Assembly (NCBI GenBank): GCA_964034945.1
Contig: OZ035962.1
Span: 19,839,030 to 19,903,029, forward strand
From: Chrysopilus asiliformis
Lineage: Eukaryota; Arthropoda; Insecta; Diptera; Rhagionidae
Direction of reading: 5' to 3'
Length of the DNA: 64,000 nt
Shown here piece by piece: positions 10,748 through 23,117 of the stretch. A program made the translations under genes and the position numbers. Every line of letters starts with the position of its first letter. Within the stretch, counting starts at the first letter, position 1. The notes beneath the pieces are model-generated. The model was not told the origin of the DNA and ran no database searches. It was given only the letters and a program-made list of their open reading frames with translations.

Positions 10748-11630
10748 AAATATTAAAGAATGATCAGTAATTGTCTTTGAAACGATATTTGGTTGTACTC
10801 GTATCTTTGAGAAAAAACAATATTGCTTTAAACTTTCCAAATTATAATGTTTTCGTAATGGTGCGGAACTGTCTTAGCACACTGTAGTACAAAAATTTTA
10901 CATCTATTTATTTGTATATAAAGACAGTTTAAAAAAAGTTTTGTCATATCAGTTTTGAGTAAAATCCGATGAAATTTCTAACATGAAAGAGTCTAAAAAT
11001 ATTACAGATTGCCGATTAATTCTGATTTTTTCTGTGTGAATCCGGATTAGTTGAGCAGGGAACGGAAAGGATATTTTTGATGATTGAGAATTAATGTTAA
11101 TCCTAGAATACTAATCTGAATATTTACACCTAAATACTAATGTTCCCCTGTGAGGCTTCTGCTGTAAAGATCATAATTTTTATTATCAAAATTTATTTCT
11201 TTACTGAAAAATCGAAAAATCGACAAATACTTGTCTGTACATAATACCCTGCTATCACATCGAATATTTCACAGTTTCTTAGAAAAATATGTGCCTAAAT
11301 ATATTTTTATACAATATATAAAATATTCTTTCCTGGTAGGATGATATCTTAGCAGTAAGGATGTTGCCTGAATAAAAACGGAAATTAAATTTACTTCCCG
11401 ATATCTATATCGGAGTATAGCACCCTTTGTACTTGACTAACGTGGTATAAAAACGTCGCAACAATAACTCAGCTGTTCTTACGTTAAAATTTCATTTTTC
11501 TAAGGTAAGCGAAGAAGTGAAAACACAGTATTTAACAAAATATTTTATTCTAATGATTTTTTTTCAATATAATCAAAATTTTTAAAAGGCGAATAAATAA
11601 TAATCTTAATTTCTCATTACTTTTGTCGAA
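10748..11630. other. Gap without recognised features
   Basis: AT-rich DNA. No gene or paired terminal repeat is visible. Confidence 0.4.
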
Positions 11631-11661
11631 AACGACACGACTATCAGAATCGGGGTGTTAA
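11631..11661 (+). repeat. Solo half of the GTCGTTTTCGAC hairpin MITE
   Basis: TTGTCGAAAACGACACGACT followed by ATCGG and GTGTTAA matches one arm of the hairpin element at 59433-59560. The partner arm is absent here. Confidence 0.5.
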
Positions 11662-11752
11662 ATTCTCAGCCGACGAAATGCATAATTCTACAACCTTAAG
11701 AATTTTGTAAGAACTTATCGGTTAATTGATTCAAACGGTGAACTTCAAATCA

Positions 11753-12240
11753 TCATACTAATATATAAAAATGAGTTGGTGTCTGTCTGTCTGTCCGTCT
11801 GTTCCTCTTTCACGCAAAAACGGCTGAACCGATTGACTTGAAATTTGACATGAGTGTATGTGGTAGTTCTGGTTCCAACATAGGCATATGGAAAAGTAGC
11901 GCGAGGGGTGGGGGGAGTAAGGTGAGGGGGTAAAGTGATTTTGAAACTTAGTTATTGTGCTATGTTACTCTTTCGCGGGGAAACTACCGAGCCGATTGGC
12001 CTGAAATTTGGCATAGATGTTCGTCGGAGGTCCAGCCCCGACACTGACCCATTAAAAAGTAGTCAGAGAGGTGGGGGAGTAAGGGGAGGGGGTAAAGTGA
12101 TCTCAAAACTTAGCTCTTCCTCTATTACCCTTTCGCGGTGAAACTACCGAACCGATTGGCCTGAAGTTTAGCTCCAACAAAGACCATCAAACAAAAAATT
12201 TGAAAAAACTTCACCCGACAACGACGGGTATGCAAGCTAG
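11753..12240 (+). mobile_element. Non-autonomous Helitron, copy 1
   Basis: The 488-bp element begins TCATACTAATATATAAAAAT after an A. It ends with the hairpin CCCG-ACAACGA-CGGG, then TATGCAAGCTAG, followed by a T. 5' TC, a 3' stem-loop plus CTAG and insertion between A and T without duplication are diagnostic of Helitrons. It carries a (GTCT)n block near the 5' end and two internal modules with 'CCGATTGGCCTGAAATTTGG'. There is no Rep/helicase coding sequence. Confidence 0.88.
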
Positions 12241-13347
12241 TAAGTTATATTCACACATCTTGTACATTGCAAATATTTGTATCTGTTAATAATGCGACAC
12301 CATCATTCATTATAATTCCCTTGGTGCTTCAAAACTTTAATATTGCATTTTTACACTTTGGGCGACACTTGAATGTTTCTATTAGTGTTTAGTTTGTTGA
12401 AGACGAGAATACAAAGACTTCAAGTCACAGACGTACGAGTACAGCAACTGTTTCAATATTTGTAATCATTCTCAGTCAGATTGCACAAGAATGCCCTGCA
12501 CTACACATATGTGCTCCTTTAAGAAAGCTCCGAAAGTGCGTGAACACCAAGGATTTGAATTAGAAAGGCGAACAAGTACTCATTTGTAAATAAATCTATA
12601 TAATGGAATAAATACGTAGAAATTGAAGACGAAATTAGAATTTGAATTTAATCTGGCAAAGGAAGGCCGCAACTATTATTAATGGTATATGTTGAATAGA
12701 TCAAGGGGTGTCAGTATATGGTAATTTACAATGGAACCTCTTGTGAATAAGATGATATTTCCTCTAGGCATACACCAGCTATACGTACCAACATTTAGCA
12801 ATATCGACTGTGTGTCTCTCTGGTCTCAAAGTTTTTATATATTTAGCTATACAACTAATGTACACATGTGTATAGGTACTGGGAAAAGCATTATTTCTTG
12901 TATAATTTGATATACTACTTACGTACATGTAATAATATAAATTTCTTACTACAGGCGTATCCGTTTTTCTTGATTCTATGACTCAACCACCATCTAGGTT
13001 CCTTGCAATTTATACCAAACATCTGTCAGTATGTCACTTGCCCTTTTTATTATTAGTTTCGCTAGTCATATCATATACATATATGGTTCTAGGATACGAA
13101 GAAGCGCTGATTTGGCTAAATTCCAACAACTGAGCAATATTTGGAAGTGTTTTATGCCAGACTTGTCGGAATGTGAGTGTCATGTGCTATTATTCATTTT
13201 GGCATCGGCTTGTTCCTCCTCTTCTTCATTTATTTGCAAAGAAATGCTAGTGGTGTTTAAAACTGTTGAAAAACGGATACAAACACCACCAGTTCATATT
13301 AAATAATTTTGATGTCATATAAATTGAAACTAGAAGCACATTGAAAA
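12241..13347. other. Spacer between the two Helitrons
   Basis: AT-rich DNA. A 91-codon plus-strand frame at 13031-13306 shows no recognisable domain and I do not support it as a gene. Confidence 0.4.
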
Positions 13348-13374
13348 TCATACTAATATATAAAAATGAGTTGG

Positions 13375-13409
<35 letters not shown>

Positions 13410-13742
13410 TCCTCTTTCACGCAAAAACAGCTGAACCGATTGACTTGGAATTTGGCATGAGTGTATATGGTAGTTCTGGTTCCAACATAGGCATACGGAA
13501 AAGTAGCGCGAGGGGTGGGGGAGTTCTTCCCCGTAAAGTAATCTCGAAACTTAATTTTCACTCTATTTTACCCTTTCGCGGGGAAACTACTGAACCGATT
13601 GGCCTGAAATTTGGCTTAGATGTTCGTCGGGGTCCAGCCCCAAGATATACCCATTAAAAAGTAGCCCGAGAGGTGGGGGAGTAAGGGGAAGGGGTAAAGT
13701 GATCTCGAAACTTAACCCAGCAACGACGGGTATGCAAGCTAG
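13348..13742 (+). mobile_element. Non-autonomous Helitron, copy 2
   Basis: The 395-bp copy is in the same orientation as copy 1 and about 1.1 kb from it. It starts TCATACTAATATATAAAAAT after an A and ends ...CAACGACGGGTATGCAAGCTAG before a T. The (GTCT)n block is longer than in copy 1. The terminal stem is weaker: the 5' side reads CCCAG rather than CCCG. Confidence 0.88.
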
Positions 13743-14149
13743 TAGTATATATTTCTGTGTTCAATTATTTTGATAAGATTTTAACGGTGATTATAAGAAA
13801 CTTTGGCTAATATTATATTGCACAGCAACACCACATTTTATTTTCCTCCGCGCAGGGTCCTGACAAGGCAAGGGAAAGCGGTGCCCGGGGCAAAACCTGT
13901 ATTTAGTGCCCCTAAAAAAAATTTGATAATTTCTAACAAAAATTAATAAAACGCATATTTGCTTTGGAAGACCGACCAGAGCGAAGAGGTTTGTCTCAAT
14001 TTTTATTTGATAGATGATAGATTTGTTGCATAATAAAACTTCATATGATAATTGGGTATAATTGTTGAAATTTTTTATTCAAAAACATTGAAAAACTCGA
14101 GAACTAATTGTATTGGAAAGTTGAATTTCGTCACGGAGCAGGGTTTCAT

Positions 14150-15110
14150 TAGTGGATACACCTCTTCCGAAAATGGGAAAAATTTACCTAAAAAGTTTTT
14201 TGCGATTTTCTCGAAAACGGTTCATTTTTTTCCAAAATCTCGTTCCACAGGGTTCTATGGCGAATTGACGCATTTTCGAGACAATCGCAGTAAAGGTTTA
14301 CTAGTAGAAGTCGATTTTACAATTTTTGTTACATACATACATATTCCATTTGTACAGGGGGGGGGGGGGGGGGGGGGGGGGTGGAGAAGTGGTCCGATTA
14401 GATTTTCATGTATGGATGAGTTATGTAAAATCCTAGGAGGAGAGATCTGGTTCAAGTTTTCCCATTTCCAGAAGAGGTTTAACTTTTGATAAATGCCTGT
14501 TCTCACTTTCTACCTAATTTTAATTCGGTTCTAACCGTTAGGTTCGTCGCACAAAGCAAGAAAATTTAGAATAAAAGAGGAAATGGCGAATTTAATTTTT
14601 TTTTTCAATCAAATTCAAAGAGTTTTTATGCTGTGAAATGTCAATGGGTCGAAAGTGCCGAATCAGATTTTTTTAAAATTTAAACTCGCTGATAACTCAA
14701 CCGCAAATAGCGAACTTCCACACCGGATAAATCAGAATCTCTAGCGAAGGTATAAATCAATATCCTCGGGCCCGTAATAACACAAACGAGTCAAATCTAC
14801 ACGGACAAAATTTCATGAACTTTGTTTTTGTGCTAGAAAAAAAACTAAAAAAATTTACAACTGCTGGAGGCCAATCGTCAAATACTCTATATTAGGACAG
14901 ATAATAATTTTTATTGAAAAAAAAAAGTTTGTATGGGAGAGAAGAGAAGGAGTAGTGCGATTGGATTTTGATGTATGGAATAGCTATGTAAAATCATATA
15001 CTAAACACAGTTCGTCTTTATAAATTTTTCGATACGATGCACCGTTTTCGAGAAAATGAGTAAAAAGTACCCGATACGGTATACTAAATCCAATATACTC
15101 CTATATGATT
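14150..15110 (-). repeat. Degraded family A' repeat
   Basis: It contains A' modules such as CGAAAACGG, GTGGTCCGATTAGATTTTCATG, TTTATAAATTTTTCGATACG, and the terminal block CGGTATACTAAATCCAATAT also seen reversed at about 40425. The copy is diverged and broken, and contains the G25 run. Confidence 0.55.
14357..14381 (+). repeat. Run of 25 guanines
   Basis: An uninterrupted G homopolymer, with C on the other strand, inside an A' remnant. It sits where A' copies carry a shorter purine-rich 'gggg' stretch. The length may be prone to sequencing error. Confidence 0.85.
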
Positions 15111-16233
15111 CCCATATAGTGTATAAAAATGTTTTTAACTAAATTTAAAGTAAAGCTTTAAAATATAATCATTTCGTCTGATTTATAAATCTCATTTCCT
15201 ATCCACACTAAACAATATTTCAAATAAAATGGCCTTTTACTATTCAATAAAATTCAACAAAGGGACAAACCAGACGTTTTTATTTCGTCTAAAAAGGATT
15301 CCATCTTCAGTTTTCCCTGTTAAATGAGATATGAACGCACTTATAGTATAATATAAAATCGTGTATTTGCACAGCATCTGTCATCCTGCATTCCTGGATT
15401 CTCGAGACTTGATGGTATAATAAAATATCATAGAACCCATTGCAATATAATGTTGTCCTTTGTAACTTTCAAAAGAGAAGCGACAATCCATTAATACATT
15501 CTATGTCTGGCTCTAATGGGGTACAACTCCCCGGCATTACGTGATTCTATTTTACGCGAAGAATAAGATTTCACATTTTATTTCGCAACTGTTCATTCTG
15601 CTGTCGAATGAAGGCACTTGACTTTAAGCATGTGGAAAAATTTCAATTGGAAAAATGATTCATTTGAAAAATTCAATTCAAATATTAACATGGAACTTGT
15701 CAAAAGTTTCAGCTTTCCAAAGAAATCGACCGTAAATATACGTTTTTTGTTTTATTTTGCTAAGCAATAGACGAATGTGTTGTCAAAGTATAGAAAATCC
15801 AAGTAATTTCAGTTCCACTTGATCAGATAAGTGCAACGGGGAAGCGAAACTTTCCTTGGGAGTGTGAACAAGAAACAACACAGTCAGTCGAGTTCCCCTT
15901 GTCTCTTGTATCACCCATCACCCTAGGAGGCAGTGAATTCTCTTCACCGCACCCACCGAAATCTTTTCCATCCGCACTAGTGCAACGTCACTTTGACAAA
16001 TAATTTTGTATGAACTGAAACTCCTTTTCTTATAACTCCAGCCAGAGCTTAGTAAAAGACCCTTTAATGCCGAAGCAGAAGTCAGGTTATTGCCTATACT
16101 ATGGCGTTGTAATCTATATTACATAAATTTCCGATATTCAGAAACATTTAGTATTTAGTTCTTTATGGCTAACGCAAAACTACTCTGTGATTAAACGCTG
16201 GAGTCCCAAATCACTGCAAACTGCACCATTTAA
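15111..16233. other. Gap without recognised features
   Basis: No credible coding region, RNA gene or paired repeat was seen. Confidence 0.4.
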
Positions 16234-16314
16234 CACGTTGGCTACCAGCCAAAAAAACGCACTCTTATTTCACTTACGCTGTGATCACCGGTGACTCACA
16301 TGGTAGCCAACGTG
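16234..16314. mobile_element. 81-bp piggyBac-like MITE
   Basis: Inverted ends CACGTTGGCTACCA are perfectly matched. TTAA flanks both sides (16230-16233, 16315-16318). The TTAA duplication is the piggyBac hallmark. It is extremely short, essentially two ends and a 50-bp centre. Confidence 0.82.
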
Positions 16315-16656
16315 TTAACCAAAGAGGAGCTTTTCGACCCTCACGGAGGGTTCAAGCTTCTATTTTTGATCATACTGAATATCGTGAACAGCCATGGTTG
16401 AAGAGGGAGTTTTTAATGTTTCGAAATCATTCGAAAAGCAAAAAACGAACTGTATTTTATGACTCCTCCTCTAATGACAAAAAATGTGAGGTTTTGTGTA
16501 ACTTTTTGTGTTATATTGTTTCTTTAGAATACTGCACAAATTGCGCCGCAGGCAAAATTAGTTACAAATCATATTTCAAAATGCGCCGCAGTCGAATTCC
16601 TTTTCATTAAAAACCTCGCCAGAAAAAAATTTCGAGTTTCAAGACAATATCAAAAC

Positions 16657-17229
16657 ATAACATAAGCTATAATTGCCAATCTGGCAATTATTGAAAGCCA
16701 ATCTGGCAATTATTGATTTAAGTGAATGGCGAACAGCAGTTGTATCAAAATTCCAGTTTGAAGTCAAACTTTTCAATAAGATTTTTTAAAATTTATTCCA
16801 ATCAGATTTTGATGTATGGGATTTTTATGTAGAATCATACCCTAATTAACTTTTGTTCTTGCACTTTTTTGATAAGATGCACCGCACCGTTTTTGAGATA
16901 TTCGCAAAAAACATTTTCGTTCGTATGGGAGGTACCCCCCCCTAATGATCCATTTTTGCCCATTAACGAACTTAGCGCCGCATCTTACGAAAAACGAATC
17001 TACGCAAAGTTTCAAGTCTCTAACTCAATCCGTGCGCCTGCAATCCGCGCCACAGACAGACAGCCGGACGGACAGACGGACAGACGGACGGACATGCAAA
17101 AATTAATTATTTTTATCATTCTAAACACACTGGTGTAATTCATTTTTGTATCTGATGACGGAATCTTGACGTTACAAACGGTAAGGCAAAGTTAATATAC
17201 CCTTTGGTTTCACCATACGGGTATAAAAA
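16657..17229 (-). repeat. Family A copy with duplicated terminal hairpin
   Basis: A full-length minus-strand family A copy. It has the 5' terminus TATACCCGTATGGTGAAA (reversed, at 17229), the GTCY block (about 17055-17092) and the 3' end at 16657. The hairpin ATTGCCAATCTGGCAAT occurs and is then partly repeated (GCCAATCTGGCAATTATTG). The repeat replaces the inverted subterminal CCCGTATGGTG motif that other copies have there. Confidence 0.82.
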
Positions 17230-17252
17230 TGCGAGACAAAAATTAAGTTTAC

Positions 17253-17306
17253 GGACGCCCCGGAACTGTCTTAGCTAATCCGGGACGTATTGTCACCCTA
17301 TTTTAA
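17253..17306. repeat. Solo end of a 'GTGACCATACGTCCCGG' element
   Basis: AATCCGGGACGTATTGTCACCCTA matches, reversed, the ends at 60293 and 33618. No partner end is found, so this is a fragment. It is possibly hAT-like. Confidence 0.45.
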
Positions 17307-19100
17307 AGTAACAGTCATAAACTTCATCACGAAAGTTTTAGGTGTTTCGGCCCTTCCCGCTCCTCTCTTCATCAAACTTTTTCACGATAAATCTCTCTCC
17401 CACCTAAAAATGTAACGTATTTTATAGATATCGGGTTTGCCAGTCAAAAAAATCCTAGCAAAAAATTAAAAATAAAAGACATCACATAGGCTGCATAAGA
17501 ATTTCATAAATTGAGCACGCCAGTAGTTTTTTTTAAAGACTATCTAAAATATGCTACAACATTAAACGATATTGTATAATAGGCTTCCTGCTATTCAGAT
17601 TTTCTTCTCTAATTATGGCCTTTAATTAATTTAAAGTATGGTAATTATTTTTGAGATAAAAAGTAATTTTTCAGCATATCTACTTGTGATTTTCAAGTGT
17701 CCTTTCTCCAAACGAAAACGAACCATACCGATATTTTACCGAGCTTTTGTTTTTATCCTGTCCCCTTTGCCAAGTATGTTGAATCGCGTGACTTTGTAGA
17801 CGAATGTCATGTCGTAATTTAATCTTAAAAAATATTTCCGGTTGACAAGCGAAAAATACATGTCCTGAGCTTTTGAGCAATAACTACCACCATTGCTGCC
17901 ATCACCTTCTACATGACATCGTACCAACATTTTTTTTTCAAATATTTTTTTACACGTAAATACAGTAAACAGAGAGTGTACTTGTAGATAGACGGGTTGC
18001 AAGGATATGTTTAATGTTAAATAGCAGTAGCTGTGTGAAGATTAAATACCGTTTTGCATACATTTTTCAGTTCTTGCATTGCATGTTTAAAGCTTATTTG
18101 TAAACGAGACATCAAATTCGCACACACAACTCTATACAAACACAAATATTAAAATATGGAAAAAGTTCTTAGTATGTTTAGAAACATTTTCGTATATCAA
18201 CTACCAGCACAGCTGAATGTCAACGGTTCAGATATCGTTTGTTTAATACCGAACTGAGAAAACTTGTAATATCCAACTTAGAAGTGCCGTGGCATAAATT
18301 TGCTAAACAATTTTTGATTTTTACTATAGTTATAAATGAACAGTATGTGAAAGTCCCACATAAAATTTTAATTGCATGATGCATTACATCGTATATGCAC
18401 GCAGTTAGCTAAAGGACGGAAAATAAATAGTTTTGTGTAGTTTACTACAATTTCCTATTTATATAATGTTAAAAATTATTTGTCCAGATTGCTTATGTAA
18501 ACTTTTTGTGAGTACAGGAAAAGTAATTTAAAGTTTTTATCTAAAAATGTATGTAATAGGGACACCTGTTTTATACACATTGCACTAAGAGAAATGGAGT
18601 AAAGGTTTTAATGTTGTTGCAGGACTATTTTAGCTAGTACCGGCTAAGTTTCCATACATTAGATAACTGTTTACCTACAGATGGTATCTGTTGCAGATTG
18701 AAAGAAAAAAAATTATTTGGAGACAGTCAAGTTAGCCTGCAATATTAGAACACATTTATCGGATGCAGTCATTGCGACGATGTAAGAGATTGTAAATTTT
18801 AGTAAGCCTTTGAGAGGTGTACAATTTGCTCAGGACAGCTAAGCATTACTCTTGCACGAGGCAAACTAAGAAAGTTAGCGAAAAAGAAATCTGCCAGAGA
18901 TAAATAATAAATATGTTTACTTGTAGCACAAGTACGTGTCAAATATTGTCAGTTGAACTGTAACGATAAAGAGTAAATTTTTAATTTATACCTGCGTGTA
19001 TTGTTAATTTGTGGGAGTGAACATTCCAACAAAGGGAAATTTTCCATACAAAAATTTTCTTTCACTTAAAATTCGGACATGTTTTTTTAAACTCGCAGGA
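17307..19100. other. 1.8 kb without recognised features
   Basis: AT-rich, with scattered short frames only. No repeats shared with the rest of the window were noticed. Confidence 0.4.
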
Positions 19101-19947
19101 CAGATAAACCTCCTACAACGCGTTACCTGTACTACGCGATTTCGCTAGAACGCGGTTGGAAAAATGCGGAAATTTTCCTACAATGCGGTACTCCTACAAC
19201 GCGATTTGCAAAACAACGCGGGTTATTAATTGTGGATTATATTTAAGTTAGGGTTAATTTGGTAAGTTCCGTTGAGTAAGAATTGAGCCCCCATTTTTAT
19301 ATAGAGTTAAAAGCTAAACAGAATGAAAGCGTCAACGGCAAGCGGCAACGGCGGGCGGCACGGTGCCGTCGTCAGATGACGCCGACTTGACACAATGAGA
19401 AGCGTCAATGGCGGATGGCGGCATTTGCTGTCAAATGTTACTATTCGATTAAACATGTAAGTGGGAAAAGTTTTGAAAATAGTGCAAATAGTATCAATAG
19501 TGCAATTTCTTGCCATATTTGTTCTTTCAAATCAGTCCTTTTGTAGTCTTTAGGAGTTAAATCATACAGAATCGGTTTAGTTTTCACTAACTCGATGAGT
19601 TTCTCCTCTTCCATAATTCTTCTTATAATTTAAAAACAACCGGACCCGAATGTCAAAAATACCGATAGTAGTGCCACTCGTGGTGAAAATCGTAAATACT
19701 TTTGCATAGATAGTAGCGATGCTCGTGGTGTGTCTTGTAACTAAAAATTTGCCGCCGCGGCACTTTTTGGATTTGGTTCAAACTTAGCGACGACGGCGCC
19801 GCTGCCGTCGTAAGTCTGTCAGCCTCAATTGCGCTCCATTGGTTAAAAAAAAAATGACGCGGACGCCCGCCGTTGACGCTCGCATTCTGTTTAGCTCTTT
19901 ACTGTTTCCTACAATGCCCAACTACCGCGTTGTAGGAGGTTTATCTG
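19101..19947. mobile_element. pogo-like element containing another element
   Basis: Outer inverted ends are CAGATAAACCTCCTACAACG, perfectly matched over at least 20 bp. The right flank is TA; the left flank is GA, probably a mutated TA. Subterminal 'CTACAACGCG' and 'CTACAATGC' repeats occur at both ends. A second element (19302-19904) occupies most of the interior. Confidence 0.75.
19302..19904. mobile_element. Nested element, AGCTAAACAGAATG ends
   Basis: Inverted ends share AGCTAAACAGAATG and AGCGTCAACGGC over about 36 bp with a few mismatches. The ends are GC-rich (GGCGGGCGGCACGG and similar), unlike the AT-rich centre. The superfamily and target duplication are unresolved. hAT is possible but the flanking 8-mers do not match. 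Confidence 0.65.
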
Positions 19948-20229
19948 TATATAATGTAAATTCAAGGTGAGTTCAGTATCCATCAATCGGGTCCGTCGGA
20001 CACATCGAATCGCTCAGTGCACTGTAAATCTCCTGCTGGCAATAAGGACCAGCTATGCTATGCTCTACGTTCCAACATTTTTATCCAAAAATTTTGAAAA
20101 CCAATTGACTTCCATAGGCAAACTGTTGGCCTGTTCGCCAGAGCACAAGAAAAGTTCTATTTTCAAACAAGTCGACCACAGTTGGCGAACTTTTTTCTCT
20201 CAGTGTGTTGAAAAACGCGCTATTCTAAT

Positions 20230-20700
20230 GCGTGTAACGCATCGAACCAATCATCGGACACGAAAACTAATTACACCAGGGTGTTGATGATGACAAAAGA
20301 TTTTGATTTCCGCATGTCCGTCCGTCTGTCTGTCCGTGAACACCATAACTTTCGAAAGGATTGAGCTAGAGACTTGAAATTTTGTATGGTTGCGTTTCCC
20401 GTAAATGCCTATGCTAAGTTCAAAATTGGATCTTTGCTTCTCCTTCCCCCATACAAACAATACAGTTTTTTGCAATTTTCTCGAAAACGGGGAGTCATAT
20501 TGAAAAATTTATGTAAATAAAATGTGTTTAGAATAGGATTCTACACAACATACCCATACATCAAAATCCAACCGGATCAATGATTCACTCCTCTTCCATA
20601 CGAAAATTCTTTTTTTCCTGTTTTCTCGAAAACTGTTCATTGTATCGAAAAATTTATTAAAATAAAATATGTTTAGAATATAATATGTTTAGAATGGTGT
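20230..20700 (+). repeat. Family A' repeat
   Basis: Starts GTAACGCATCGAACCAATCAT, followed by ACACCAGGGTGTTGATGATG, a short GTCY block, the GAGACTTGAAATTTTG box, then two tandem copies of the 'gaaaaatttat...tttagaata' module. The usual 3' hairpin is not present. Confidence 0.75.
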
Positions 20701-20760
20701 CCACGTGCATTTTCACTTGTAACGTCAGTTGTAACGTTGGGAATCATAGAGAGGAATTTG

Positions 20761-22220
20761 ATCCTAGAAAATGTGTCCTCTTAAGGGAGCTGTCGGCTAA
20801 TCGGAGGCTTTGATCGAATTGAACCCATCCATTTTTTTTTGAAAAAAAAACCTTATCAAACTCTTTGAACAAAATTTTATTTGAGTTATGAGAAATTAAA
20901 TTTCATTAAAACAAAGTATTTTACATTATAATTAATTTCTAAATTAAACCCAAAACATTCAAATAAATCCCTTCAACTAACATGAAATTGCTAGTTATCT
21001 TTTAATCACCTCGCTTTCCTACCCAAATGAAAACCCAAAAATTTAAAGATTATAAGCCAGTTACCCGGTTTTTTTCCCCCAACGCAACGGTAAGAATCCA
21101 GAATAGGGTTGCCTCTATAGTTGTGTATGTTTTAATTTATACTTTCAACACTTTTCGGCAATAGTTTGTATATTCAAAGTTTCATACACTTAAAGTACAT
21201 TGGAGTACATGTGTTTGTCTGTATAGAGATGTACTAGGGTTACAATTTCCACGTCCTTAACCGCAACTTAATGAGAACAATAACCGGAAATTAAAAACAA
21301 TTCAAGAACGCATTTTCGCCCGGCTTAATATTTGGGCATTAGGCACCCAACAAAAGTTTTAATGTCTCCGTGCTATTCGTTCTCAATGTCAGGACGGCAT
21401 CTCTGTCCTTATCTTAGAATTCTATCCTGTAACCAACAATACTGGATAATAATACCGCTATTCAAATATTCTACTAGTAAGTATGTACACAATTCCATGC
21501 TATATTGAATTTCCAAGCCAGTAGTCAGCGGTAGTAATACATTCAATTCTGTGCAATTCTCCATCCTGGTTGGCTTTTTAGGTTTTTGATATGGAATAGG
21601 GATGTTGTTGATGATGGTGTCCCTATCATGTGGTTAAGTATCTTGCCTTTTCACTGTAAATTAGCCCTCGATTAGTACTGGGGCTAAGTGGATTAAAACA
21701 TTTTCCTCTACGGTTCTTCAAAGTATTACACGAGCAGAAATATTGTAGACCAACTGCTGTTCTACTACCACCATTTGTTGGGCTGAAGCTGATTATGGTT
21801 AGAGTCCATGTCTGGCTGATTCCATGCCACTATTCTAGGTTCTTGTCAAAAATCCTATGAAAATATTTTATCTTTAGACGCTATACAGATATATGTATTC
21901 TTTAATTTGTAAATGTTTGAAATGTGTTTAAAAGAAACCAAATAAAAATCTTAAAGTCGTGGTAATTCTTTGAGAATAACTGTTTTTGGTTTTTTGATCT
22001 TTGAATGTTAGAATTTTAATCGATCTCGATTTAATGTCGTTAGTTACAAACCCTTTAATTTGAAAAGTTTTATGCAAGATAAACATTAAAATTAATTTGT
22101 TACTATTTTTTGGGTATACTTCATATACCGTTTGAAAATAAAAATCTGATTTGAATAGCACATGGCTTTCTTATACAACATCCATGTTTCTGCACAATTT
22201 ACCTGACGAATAAAATATTA
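20761..22220. other. Gap without recognised features
   Basis: AT-rich; no gene or repeat family identified. Confidence 0.4.
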
Positions 22221-22249
22221 GTTTACATTAAAATATGAATGTTTATTTT

Positions 22250-23117
22250 ACAAAATCTAAAATATCTCGATAACGGTCAAATATCCGGTAAAAGGCAAAA
22301 ATGTAGAGAATTTTAATACCTTTAATTCTGCCATTAACAGTATTTTTTTTCGAAAAAACTGTTAGTTTGCAAGCACCTTGCTAAAATCTATTTTTTAATT
22401 TTTAATGGAAATATCTTGATAACGGTAAACGGTAAAAGATATGGTAAAACCCGGATTATGGTAAACATTATTCTCTTCAATTCGTTTCTTATATTAAACC
22501 ATCGCAAACCCGGTATTTTTCGGGATAATCGCAAAAACTTGATTTTTTTAAATAACGGTATATCTTGATAACGGCTGAAAATACGGAGTTCTTGTAAAAG
22601 ACATAGATGTAGAAAATTGTATTGTCCCCAACTTTTGTTTTACAAAAATATACTGAAAAACGAGTAGTTTCGAGGTAAATAACTAAAAACGAAATTTCGA
22701 TTTCTAAAAAGCCACCATTTTGGTTACTTCCGGTTAACGGATTTCCACCAATTGTCCCCAGTATCATTCCAGTCCCATTCCAGTCCCATTCCAGTCCCTT
22801 TCCAGTCCCATTACAGTCCCATTCCAGCCCCATTCCAGTCCCATTTCAGCACCAAATATGTCTGTAAAATTTTATGGTTCTAGCTCTATTAGTCTTTGAG
22901 AAATCTTGTACGCAGACTGACAGACAGACTGACAGATAGACAGATAGACAGACAGACAGACAGATTGACGGACTGACAGACTGACAGATTGACACACAGA
23001 TTAACAGATAGACAGACTTACAGACAGAAAAACGTTTTTGTTTTTTAGGCAAAACTAGGGGGGTGAAATTTTTCATGAATACAATGCTTTATTATACTAC
23101 GTATAAGGAAGTGAAAA
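22250..23117 (-). repeat. Family C copy with an internal minisatellite
   Basis: Aligned with 2335-3149 throughout: 'atctcgataacggtaaa' modules, CCGGTTAACGGATTTCCACC, the AGCTCTATTAGT box, a long CAGA/CTGA block and the ACTACGTATAAGGAAGT terminus. It differs by an expanded 11-bp tandem repeat. Confidence 0.8.
22766..22853 (+). repeat. 11-bp minisatellite, 8 units
   Basis: Eight consecutive units of ATTCCAGTCCC with few substitutions. The sister family C copy has a single CCCATTTCAGGACC at the matching place (about 2890-2904). The minus-strand translation gives a Gly-Leu-Glu-Trp-Asp-like repeat that is not a gene. Confidence 0.9.

Noticed and set aside
13850..13920. hAT-type end around GGTGCCCGGGGCAAAACC
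   Set aside because: Suggestive wording only; no matching opposite end or 8-bp duplication found.
16281..16610. 109-codon plus-strand gene
   Set aside because: It starts inside an 81-bp MITE and has no recognisable domain; composition follows the surrounding DNA.
22489..22833. Gly-Leu-Glu-Trp-Asp repeat protein
   Set aside because: Translation of an 11-bp minisatellite within a family C copy.
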